Below are positions 57,400-64,000 of a stretch of 64,000 bases of DNA, piece by piece (position 1 is the first letter of the stretch; every line of letters begins with the position of its first letter). Under the pieces are notes generated by a model, which saw only the letters and a program-made list of their open reading frames with translations, was not told where the DNA came from and made no database searches. The position numbers and the translations under genes were made by a program. The stretch is from Bacillota bacterium. GTDB taxonomy: Bacteria > Bacillota > Clostridia > Christensenellales > Aristaeellaceae. Location: positions 29,635 through 93,634 of the forward strand of contig JAEXCG010000179.1 in assembly GCA_023402355.1 (NCBI GenBank). Direction: 5' to 3'.

Positions 57400-58977
57400 T
57401 TACTCAGCCTTCGGGCCTGCGGCGACGATCTTGGCGTCCATGCCCTCGTACTTGGAGAAATTCTTTACGAACATCGCGGCCAGCTTCTTGGCCTGCTCGT
57501 CGTACGCGGCCTTATCCTGCCACATGTCGCGCGGGATCAGCACCTCGGAAGGCACGCCCGGGCAAGAGGTCGGAACCTGCACGTTGAAGATCGGGTCGCT
57601 CACGAACTCGGCCTTCTCCAGGTCGCCGTTGAGCGCGGCGGTCACCATCGCGCGGGTGTAGGGCAGCTTCATGCGGTTGCCACCCTTGCCGGCGGGGCCG
57701 CCGGCCCAGCCGGTGTTGACCAGGTAGACGTTCGTGCCGTACTTCTCGATCTTCTCGCCCAGCATCTCGGCGTACTTGGAAGCCGGACGCGGGAGGAACG
57801 GCGCGCCAAAGCACGTAGAGAAGGTCGCCTGCGGCTCGGTCACGCCGCGCTCGGTGCCGGCCAGCTTCGCGGTGTAGCCGGTCACGAAGTGATACATCGC
57901 CGCTTCCTTGGACAGCTTGCTGACCGGGGGCAGCACGCCGAAAGCGTCCGCGGTCAGGAAGATGACGGTCTTCGGGACGCCGCCCACGCCCGGAATCGCG
58001 GCGTTGGGGATGTAATCGACCGGATAACCCACGCGAGTGTTCTCGGTCACGGAGCCGTCGTTAAAGTCGTACACGCCGTTCTCGTCGATGGTGACGTTCT
58101 CGACCAGCGCGCCAAACTTGATGGCGTTCCAGATGAAGGGCTCGTTCTCCTTGGAGAGGTTGATGCACTTGGCGTAGCAGCCGCCCTCGATGTTGAAGAC
58201 GCCGTTGTCGCTCCAGCCGTGCTCGTCGTCGCCGATCAGCATGCGGTCCGGGTCCGCGGACAGCGTGGTCTTGCCGGTGCCGGAAAGGCCGAAGAACACG
58301 GCCGTGTCGCCGTCCTTGCCGATGTTGGCGGAGCAGTGCATCGGCAGCACGCCGTCAGCAGGCAGCAGGAAGTTCATGACGGAGAAGACGGACTTCTTCA
58401 TCTCGCCCGCATACTGGCTGCCGGCGATGACGACGACCTTCTTCTCGAAGTTCACGCAGATCGCGGCCTCGGAGTGCACGCCGTCCAGCTCGGGAATGCA
58501 CTTGCAGCCCGGCGCGCAGATGACGGTGAAGTCCTCCGTGAAGCTGTCAAACTCCTCCGCCGTCGGGCGGATGAGCAGGTCATGCATGAACATGTTCTGC
58601 GAGGCGAGCTCGTTGATCACGCGGATGCTGCGGCGATACTTGGGGTCCGCGCCGGCAAAGCCGTCGAACACGAACACTTCCCGGTTCTGCAGATACGTGG
58701 CCACGCGGGTCAGAATCTTGTCGAACTTTTCCGCGGTCATCGGCACGTTGATCTTGCCCCAGGCGATCTCATCATGAATCGCGGGGGTGTCGACCACATA
58801 ACGGTCCTCCGGGGAACGGCCGGTGTACTTGCCGGTCATGACGGTCAGCGCGCCCGTTTCAGACAGGACGCCCTCGCCGCGCTCCAGAGCCTTTTCGGTC
58901 AGGCGCGCAACAGCCAGGTTGTGATAGACTTTCGCAGGGTTGATAATGCCCCACTTTGCGAGGTTTACTTCGTTCAT
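57400..58977 (-). CDS. pckA: Phosphoenolpyruvate carboxykinase (ATP)
   Basis: The 525-residue enzyme interconverts oxaloacetate and PEP with ATP/ADP and in anaerobes often runs toward oxaloacetate. The kinase-1a P-loop GLSGTGKTTLS is near residue 240; metal- and substrate-binding sequences include YAGEMKKSVFSVMNFLLP and FLTADAFGVLPPVSKL. Both mark the ATP type rather than the GTP type. ATG at 58977 is chosen because GGAGGG lies seven bases upstream. The gene is monocistronic by its terminator. The upstream gap shows no confident promoter (a TAAAAT at about 59090 is the best -10). Confidence 0.96.
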   Translation of the reverse strand: MNEVNLAKWGIINPAKVYHNLAVARLTEKALERGEGVLSETGALTVMTGKYTGRSPEDRYVVDTPAIHDEIAWGKINVPMTAEKFDKILTRVATYLQNREVFVFDGFAGADPKYRRSIRVINELASQNMFMHDLLIRPTAEEFDSFTEDFTVICAPGCKCIPELDGVHSEAAICVNFEKKVVVIAGSQYAGEMKKSVFSVMNFLLPADGVLPMHCSANIGKDGDTAVFFGLSGTGKTTLSADPDRMLIGDDEHGWSDNGVFNIEGGCYAKCINLSKENEPFIWNAIKFGALVENVTIDENGVYDFNDGSVTENTRVGYPVDYIPNAAIPGVGGVPKTVIFLTADAFGVLPPVSKLSKEAAMYHFVTGYTAKLAGTERGVTEPQATFSTCFGAPFLPRPASKYAEMLGEKIEKYGTNVYLVNTGWAGGPAGKGGNRMKLPYTRAMVTAALNGDLEKAEFVSDPIFNVQVPTSCPGVPSEVLIPRDMWQDKAAYDEQAKKLAAMFVKNFSKYEGMDAKIVAAGPKAE

Positions 58978-59147
58978 TGGGTATCCCTCCATCGTTCATG
59001 ATACGTCCGTGCCGCAGCGCGGACAAGTGAAGTGATTGGACAGGCAAGGAACGTGCTTACAGAAAATCCAATCCTTACCCTTATTTTATCGTTTCGACGA
59101 GATTCCTATTTTTCCTGCTGCTCGTTAAATAAAAATCAAAATTTTCT

Positions 59148-59999
59148 TTATTTTTTCTTGATTCGATCGATCTCCCACGCGATGCGCGCGAAATCCTCCA
59201 GGGAGAGCGTTTCTCCGCGCGCCGCGGGCGAAATGCGCGCCGCCGCCAGGCAGGCGTCCGCTTCCTCGCGCGACAGGTTCAGCGACGCCTGCAGGTTGTT
59301 TCTGATCGTCTTTCGCCGCATGGCAAAGGCCGCGCGCGCCACGCGAAAGAAGAGCGCCTGCGAGGGAACGGCCACCGGCGGTTCCTTTCGCATCCGCAGC
59401 ACCATAAAGGAAGAATCGACCTTGGGGCGCGGCGTGAAGCATGCGGCAGGCACGCGCACCGCCTCCCGCGCCTCGGCGTGGTACGCGCAGAGCACGGCCA
59501 GCAGGCCGTACGCCTCTTCGCCCGGCGCCGCCAGCATCTTTTCCCCCACCTCCCGCTGCACCATCACCGCCACGCGCTGCACGGGCAGACCTTCCGTGAG
59601 CAGGCGCGTCAGCACGGGGGTTGTGACGTAGTAAGGCAGGTTCGCGACGACCAGAAAAGGCGCGTCCTTTCCGAAGGCGTCGGCCGTCAGGGCGCGAAGG
59701 TCGGCCTTCGTCGCGTCGGCCTGCACGACGGAGGCATTTGGACAATCGCGCAGCACATCCGCCAGCACGGGCAAGAGCTCTCGGTCCAGCTCCAGCGCCA
59801 GCACGCGATGCGCGCGCGCGGCGAGGCACGCCGTCAGCGTGCCGCCGCCCGGCCCGATCTCCAGCACGTCGTCCGCGCGCGTCACCTCCGCGGCGTCCAC
59901 CAGGCTCTCCAGCAGCGCTTCGTCGAAAATAAAGTTCTGTCCCAGGCTATGCTTAAAGCGAAAGCCGTGTTTTGATACGGCCTCCTCAGACCTTCCCAT
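59148..59999 (-). CDS. rsmA: 16S rRNA dimethyladenosine transferase
   Basis: RsmA/KsgA (283 residues) dimethylates two adenines at the 3' end of 16S rRNA using S-adenosylmethionine. The AdoMet motif is VLEIGPGGGTLTACLA near residue 47, and the catalytic NLPYYVTTPVL is near residue 117. The C-terminal helical domain is complete. The gene overlaps the DUF5317 gene by 14 bases; AAGGAG lies inside that gene's end. Confidence 0.96.
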   Translation of the reverse strand: MGRSEEAVSKHGFRFKHSLGQNFIFDEALLESLVDAAEVTRADDVLEIGPGGGTLTACLAARAHRVLALELDRELLPVLADVLRDCPNASVVQADATKADLRALTADAFGKDAPFLVVANLPYYVTTPVLTRLLTEGLPVQRVAVMVQREVGEKMLAAPGEEAYGLLAVLCAYHAEAREAVRVPAACFTPRPKVDSSFMVLRMRKEPPVAVPSQALFFRVARAAFAMRRKTIRNNLQASLNLSREEADACLAAARISPAARGETLSLEDFARIAWEIDRIKKK

Positions 60000-60561
60000 G
60001 CGGCGTCTCTCCTTTCTGATCGTTCGGCAGCATCATGGCGTAAAAGATGCGCACGGCGGCCGCGATCAGCACGAGGTCGCCGAGGCTCGCAAATCCCCCC
60101 GCCAGCGGGATGACGTCGCCGAGGAGCGGCAGGCGGGTGGCCGCGTCCTGCATCGTGTACCCGTATATTTCCCCGGCGATCAGCTTCGCGATCCCCGCTT
60201 CCTGTCCGGCGGCCATCGCCGCGGCCCGGGACACGGGCATTTGAAAGCCGTTTACGGCGATGACCCCAAAGTTCATCGCCGCGCCCACGCCCGCGGCGAG
60301 CGCGCCCACATCCCATTTGGCGTTGCGCAGGGCGAAGGCAAAGAGCCCTGCGTACTGCAGGAGGATCTGCGCCGCCCGCACCGGCGAGGGGATGAAGATA
60401 AACCTGGAGGCCGCCTGAAAGGCAGCCTCCAGCAAAAAAGACCCTATGGGCAGCGCCAGCCAGGCGACCTCGCTCCCGGCCATTCTGGAAAGCCCGCCCC
60501 CCTTGCGGCGCGCGAGCAGCACGCACACGAGGGCCAGCGGAAGCGCAAAGACAAGCATCAT
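59986..60561 (-). CDS. DUF5317 family membrane protein
   Basis: A 191-residue protein with about five hydrophobic segments, including MMLVFALPLALVCVLLA at the N terminus and GGFASLGDLVLIAAAVRIFYAMM near the C terminus. The middle contains GVIAVNGFQMPVS, a segment I associate with the uncharacterised DUF5317 family. It sits 13 bases after the HD-GYP gene and overlaps rsmA, so the three form a unit. No function is established. Confidence 0.75.
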   Translation of the reverse strand: MMLVFALPLALVCVLLARRKGGGLSRMAGSEVAWLALPIGSFLLEAAFQAASRFIFIPSPVRAAQILLQYAGLFAFALRNAKWDVGALAAGVGAAMNFGVIAVNGFQMPVSRAAAMAAGQEAGIAKLIAGEIYGYTMQDAATRLPLLGDVIPLAGGFASLGDLVLIAAAVRIFYAMMLPNDQKGETPHGKV

Positions 60562-60574
60562 GTGGTTTCCTCCC

Positions 60575-61858
60575 TCAGGGAAGGTCGATCGATTGAACGA
60601 CTCGCTCCATCGCCTTGACTACGTCGCTGTGAAACTGATTTCCCGCTTCCTCCTGAAGGATGGAGAGCGCCTTTTCCTTCGTCATCCCCTTGCGGTACGG
60701 CCGGTCGCTCGTCATGGCGTCAAAGGCGTCCGCGATGGAGAGGATGGCCACCTCCTGCGGCAGCTCGCTCAACGGGATGCCGGACGGGTATCCCTTCCCG
60801 TCGAAGCGCTCGTGATGGTGCAAAATCGCGCTCTTCGCCGTCTCCGAAAGGTTGAGCTGGCTGACGATCCGATAACCCGTCTCCGGGTGTTGGCGGACGA
60901 TTTCCCACTCTTCCGCGTCGAGCGGGCCGTTTTTGTTGAGCACCCGGTCATTCACGCCGATCTTTCCGATGTCGTGCAGGAGCGCCGCCACGCGCAGGTT
61001 GTCCACCCGCCCGCTGGAGAGGCGCATTTCCTGCGCGATGCGCACCGCGTATTCGCTGACGCGCCGCGAGTGACCCTCGGTATAGGGATCCTTGGCTTCA
61101 ATGGCGCTGGAAAGCGCCATGATCATGCGCACGTACTGTTCCTTGCTGTCGATGTAGAGCTTGAACGAGTAGCGCGCCAGCATCAGCGGCAGCATAAAGA
61201 GCGCCAGCATGTACTCGCCGCCCGGAAGCTGCAGGAGATAGGCGAGCAGGATGCCGATGGGCATGGTCGCCAGCACGTTGGGCAGGATGCCCATGATGTT
61301 TTCGCGCAAGCATCCGCGCACGTCCTCCCCGCCCAGCGCGAAGAGCACCATCAGGAGCATCAGATTGACCACCATGACGACGACGGAGTACAAAAAGCTG
61401 GTCAGTATCGAATAGGGCAGCCGGAAGTCTGCGCCGTTCCCGCCCAGATACATGAACACGACGTTCGCAAACGAGAGCGCGATCAGGACGATGCAGGTGT
61501 TGAACGTGAGCTGCACCGGCTTGTGCAGGACGCTCGGGCCGTGGCGCTTGGTCTTTTCGTCGCGGGAAAACATGAGCAGCGTGCTCAGCGCGTAGAGAAG
61601 CTGCGCCGTCGGCGCGCTCATCGTCAGCACCGCCGTCAGCACGATGATGAAGGAGACGTCGACGATGTGCTCACTGGAAAGCTGCAGGGGCATGGAACGA
61701 AAGAGCGCCATCAGCGCCAGCATGACGAGCATGCGCGGCAGAGCCTGAAGGGGCCCCGCCTGACGGATGGCGAGAAGGATCGGCGGAATATCCGCAACCG
61801 TTATGACAAGACCTATGACAAAGATGAACGCGATATAGGCCTTCTGGCTCTTTTTCAT
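60575..61858 (-). CDS. Membrane HD-GYP cyclic-di-GMP phosphodiesterase
   Basis: The 427-residue protein has an N-terminal membrane region of about six spans (residues 8-220) and a C-terminal HD-GYP domain. The catalytic sequences are intact: EAKDPYTEGHSRRV, LLHDIGKIG near residue 290, HPETGYRI, HHHERFDGKGYPSG near 340, and ADAFDAMTSDRPYRKG. It should hydrolyse cyclic-di-GMP in response to a membrane or intramembrane signal. A 26-residue peptide gene with a structured leader lies just upstream on the same strand. Confidence 0.93.
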   Translation of the reverse strand: MKKSQKAYIAFIFVIGLVITVADIPPILLAIRQAGPLQALPRMLVMLALMALFRSMPLQLSSEHIVDVSFIIVLTAVLTMSAPTAQLLYALSTLLMFSRDEKTKRHGPSVLHKPVQLTFNTCIVLIALSFANVVFMYLGGNGADFRLPYSILTSFLYSVVVMVVNLMLLMVLFALGGEDVRGCLRENIMGILPNVLATMPIGILLAYLLQLPGGEYMLALFMLPLMLARYSFKLYIDSKEQYVRMIMALSSAIEAKDPYTEGHSRRVSEYAVRIAQEMRLSSGRVDNLRVAALLHDIGKIGVNDRVLNKNGPLDAEEWEIVRQHPETGYRIVSQLNLSETAKSAILHHHERFDGKGYPSGIPLSELPQEVAILSIADAFDAMTSDRPYRKGMTKEKALSILQEEAGNQFHSDVVKAMERVVQSIDLP

Positions 61859-61955
61859 GATGTACCTCTAACCGTTCACGGGAACGGCGCACACAGGAAT
61901 CGATATGAGAACAGATCCGACGGCGCGTTGCTTTTAGGTTATCCGAATGGGGACC

Positions 61956-62036
61956 TTAGAATCTCCAGCCGAAGAAAGCGCCGGAAGAAAGCAGGAACGA
62001 AGCCACTGCTGTAACGGCCAGCATGATCTTTTTCAT
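61956..62036 (-). CDS. 26-residue hydrophobic peptide
   Basis: A short open frame encodes MKKIMLAVTAVASFLLSSGA followed by FFGWRF and TAA. The charged start and hydrophobic core resemble a minimal signal peptide or single membrane span. It has AGGAGG seven bases before the ATG, one of the best ribosome sites in the window, so it is probably translated. It lies about 100 bases upstream of the HD-GYP gene on the same strand and could be a leader or regulatory micropeptide. No Cys is present, so it does not look like a thiolactone autoinducer. Confidence 0.5.
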   Translation of the reverse strand: MKKIMLAVTAVASFLLSSGAFFGWRF

Positions 62037-62091
62037 GATATAGCCTCCTGTTATACAGGCTCTGCTTACCGCTAGTTCAGCAGGCTATATC
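62037..62091 (-). promoter_or_regulatory. Hairpin enclosing the micropeptide ribosome site
   Basis: On the minus strand GATATAGCCTGCTG (62078-62091) can pair with CAGGAGGCTATATC (62037-62050): 14 bp with one mismatch and a 27-base loop. The second arm contains the AGGAGG of the 26-residue peptide and ends next to its ATG, so the folded RNA would block initiation. Confidence 0.55.
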
Positions 62092-62132
62092 CGCTACGCT
62101 AAAGAATGCCGTATGCCGCCGGATCTGTTCCG

Positions 62133-62804
62133 TCAAAGGGAGCGCTTCAGATAGCTCAGGCGCCTGTTCACCGCGTCCATCGTCGCTTTCACGACGGCCC
62201 TGTCCGCGTCGTCCCGCAGGAACGCGCTGCCCAGCAGCAGCTCGTGTCCCCACGTGCAATCGACGCTCACCAGGATCGCGGTGCGCCCGCTCATCAGCAC
62301 GCTTTGTACGTCCACCAGTTCAAAGATGGGGTCGGCCGCGAACTCGTTGATCGCGCAGACCGTCGCCATCGCGACCATGCGCTGGCGCGAATAAACCCCA
62401 TTTTGGCAGGATGCCAGTCCTTCATATTCTTTTCCTTCAAATCCAAGGCGAACGCTGATCGACATGCTGTCGCGCTTGGTGTGAAGGTCGATTCCTTCGT
62501 ACAACAGGCGCACCTCTCGGTGCAGGGGAACGATCTCAGGCGCCTTTTCCTCCACGGGGATGCGCGCGACGCTGATCACGCGGTAGTCCACCTCCACGTC
62601 AAAGGCAGCCATCAGGGCGGACTGGATGTCGCGCGTCACCTGCTTGGCGCCGCGGCGCTCGTCGGCGATCACGTGAATTTCCGCCGCCTCCCCGCGCGGC
62701 CCGAAGACCACGCGTGCGGACTGCACGCCGTCAATTTTGCAGATCAGGCTCTTCCATACCGCCTCTCTGCTCATCTCTTCCACACGTACTTCATTTTCCG
62801 GCAT
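62133..62804 (-). CDS. Uncharacterised conserved-looking protein
   Basis: A cytoplasmic protein of about 223 residues without signal or membrane segments. The N-terminal part (ICKIDGVQSARVVFGPRGEAAEIHVIADERRGAKQVTRDIQSALMAAF) reads like a ferredoxin-type alpha/beta fold. From memory, similar segments occur in uncharacterised Firmicutes proteins, but I cannot name the family. The C-terminal half (YSRQRMVAMATVCAINEFA...VDVQSVLMSGRTAILVSVDC) also looks alpha/beta and may be a dimerisation domain. The start at 62804 is preceded by GGAGG nine bases away; ATG at 62813 is an alternative. Confidence 0.65.
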   Translation of the reverse strand: MPENEVRVEEMSREAVWKSLICKIDGVQSARVVFGPRGEAAEIHVIADERRGAKQVTRDIQSALMAAFDVEVDYRVISVARIPVEEKAPEIVPLHREVRLLYEGIDLHTKRDSMSISVRLGFEGKEYEGLASCQNGVYSRQRMVAMATVCAINEFAADPIFELVDVQSVLMSGRTAILVSVDCTWGHELLLGSAFLRDDADRAVVKATMDAVNRRLSYLKRSL

Positions 62805-62849
62805 GCCCGTCATCCTCCATCCCTCGTCCTCCCAAATAAAACCGTCATT

Positions 62850-62878
62850 AGCGTACCACATCAGGCCCTAAATCGCAA
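62850..62878 (-). promoter_or_regulatory. Candidate promoter of the uncharacterised gene
   Basis: TTGCGA (62873-62878) and an extended -10 TGG-TACGCT (62850-62855) on the minus strand are 17 bases apart, about 45 bases before the start at 62804. Confidence 0.4.
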
Positions 62879-62967
62879 GATTTATTTCACAGGTTCATGC
62901 GAAAGCGGATGAAATTTCGCGTCAGAACGTGCGCATTCCCGCGCTTTTTACCACCTTTTAGCGAACG

Positions 62968-63008
62968 GAAAAGCGGCCGCCTGCGAAATCATTCGCACGG
63001 TGGCCGCT
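62968..63008 (-). terminator. Terminator after the dehydratase-activase-like gene
   Basis: AGCGGCC and GGCCGCT with an inner TGCGA/TCGCA stem (62972-63008) form an extended hairpin, followed on the minus strand by TTTTCCG. Confidence 0.65.
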
Positions 63009-63052
63009 CGAAGAACAAGTCCGCTCGGATGGGCGCTCTCTCTTAGCGCCTT

Positions 63053-64000
63053 TTAATCCCCCAGAGCGCCGGAGGCCATGGCGGGCTGCACGTTTTCGCC
63101 GCTCTCCTGCTCGCCGCGGGCGACGCAGAGCATCAGGCGAATGCGGTTTTCCTGGTTGACGCGCGTCGCGCTGGGGTCGTAGTCGATCGGCACGATGTTG
63201 GCGTTCGGATACAGCTCGCGGATTTTGCGGATCATGCCCTTGCCGCAGATATGGTTGGGCAGGCAGCCGAACGGCTGCGTGCACACGATGTTCGCATAGC
63301 CGTTTTCCGTAAGCTCGATCATCTCCGCCGTGAGCAGCCACCCCTCTCCCATCTTGCTGCCGTAGCCGATCACGTCCTTGACGAGGCTCTTCGTGTGCTC
63401 GAAGGAGGAGGGCGGCACGAACGAAGGGTGCTTGCTGATCGTCTCGATCAGGATCGTCTCCATGTGCGTCAGGAAGTTCTTGAGGATCGAGCAAACCGCG
63501 TATTTCAGGGGATTGCCGCCGTACAGCTTGATGTCCTCCAGGCGGTTGTCGGTCTTAAAGAGCGCGAAGCCCATGATGCCCGGCACCATGTACTCGCAGT
63601 CCTGCTCGCGCAAAAAGGCCTCCAGGTTGTTGTTGCCCAAGCTCGCATACTTGACGTAAATCTCGCCCACGATGCCCACGCGCGTCTTCTTCTCGTGCTC
63701 GCGCTCGATGGCGTCAAAGTCGTCCGCGATGCGCTCCAGATTCTGGCGCATGGGGGCGGAGCGCATGCCGCGTCCTTTGGCGAACTGATCCGTCAGCTCT
63801 CGGGTCCATTTTTGAATCAGCGCGTCCGTCTCGCCCTTTTGGAGTTCGTACGGCCGGGTCTGGTTCGCCAGGTGCATCAGGCAGTCGCCGTACACCAGCG
63901 CGGCGATCGCGCGCCGGAGCATCGGGATCGTCAGCTTGAAGCCGCTGGAAGACTCCAGCCCGGAAAGGTTGAGCGAAATCACCGGGATGTACTCCAGCCC
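63053..64000 (-). CDS. Acyl-CoA dehydratase activase-related protein, 3' part
   Basis: The reading frame is open to the right edge (the Met at 63982 is internal), so only about the last 316 codons are seen. The sequence CTQPFGCLPNHICGKGMIRKIRELYPNANIVPIDYDPSATRVNQENRI matches the C-terminal DUF2229-type region of large proteins that fuse an activase (BcrAD/BadFG) with 2-hydroxyacyl-CoA dehydratase-like parts. The conserved cysteines may hold a [4Fe-4S] cluster. GIVGEIYVKYASLGNNNLEAFL is also typical. These proteins are widespread in Clostridia; their reaction is not established. Confidence 0.88.
   Translation of the reverse strand, partial: GLEYIPVISLNLSGLESSSGFKLTIPMLRRAIAALVYGDCLMHLANQTRPYELQKGETDALIQKWTRELTDQFAKGRGMRSAPMRQNLERIADDFDAIEREHEKKTRVGIVGEIYVKYASLGNNNLEAFLREQDCEYMVPGIMGFALFKTDNRLEDIKLYGGNPLKYAVCSILKNFLTHMETILIETISKHPSFVPPSSFEHTKSLVKDVIGYGSKMGEGWLLTAEMIELTENGYANIVCTQPFGCLPNHICGKGMIRKIRELYPNANIVPIDYDPSATRVNQENRIRLMLCVARGEQESGENVQPAMASGALGD

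Overview
This 64 kb window is G+C-rich (by eye around 60% or more, not computed) and carries a bacterial chromosome segment dense with ordinary genes. Strong AGGAGG-type ribosome sites, TTGACA/TATAAT promoters, GC-hairpin/U-run terminators and gene families such as MazF, BlaI/M56 pairs, YitT, BMP/ABC nucleoside uptake, HxlR, ATP-type PEPCK, DUF5317 and an acyl-CoA dehydratase activase relative point to a high-G+C member of the Clostridia. I cannot place it more exactly. No rRNA, tRNA, CRISPR array, prophage or insertion sequence was seen, and most of the window reads as core genome.

Layout. 1-7.6 kb (minus strand): a partial exported protein, then carA-carB-hisH-hisF behind a promoter with two ArgR-box-like sites, then purA. 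7.7-10.4 kb: a seven-module SH3b secreted protein and dapF. 10.5-12.8 kb (plus): a DUF1538 membrane protein paired with a tandem P-II-like protein, divergent from dapF over a small inverted repeat. 12.9-15.6 kb: a glutaredoxin-like protein, an ANTAR regulator with a degenerate receiver, and pyrG. 15.8-25.3 kb: a BlaI repressor followed by two very large M56 (BlaR1-like) membrane metalloprotease receptors. Its promoter overlaps BlaI-type operators, and the second receptor's 3' end continues in frame through two amber codons. 25.4-30.2 kb: a BMP-type nucleoside ABC importer. 30.3-35.4 kb: YitT, a MazF with no visible antitoxin, and the tightly packed birA, P1 peptidase, acpS, nnr operon.

35.6-40.3 kb (plus): MoxR ATPase, DUF58 protein and membrane transglutaminase, translationally coupled. 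40.3-42.0 kb: a macrodomain gene overlapping a SirTM-type sirtuin, a likely reversible protein ADP-ribosylation pair. 42.2-45 kb: a PPOX flavoprotein divergent from an HxlR regulator, then an ECF sigma factor and its probable membrane anti-sigma. 45-49.3 kb: a MATE exporter and a LytTR/GHKL two-component pair. 49.4-57.1 kb: a 2570-residue secreted protein with 13 MBG (YGX) repeats. 57.4-64 kb: pckA, rsmA, DUF5317, HD-GYP, a 26-residue peptide whose ribosome site lies in a hairpin, an unknown protein, and a partial acyl-CoA dehydratase activase-type protein.

The most unusual signals are the BlaI/giant-M56 operon with amber codons in its last gene, the sirtuin-macrodomain pair, the DUF1538/P-II pair, the hairpin-masked micropeptide before the HD-GYP gene, and the MBG giant next to its own two-component system.
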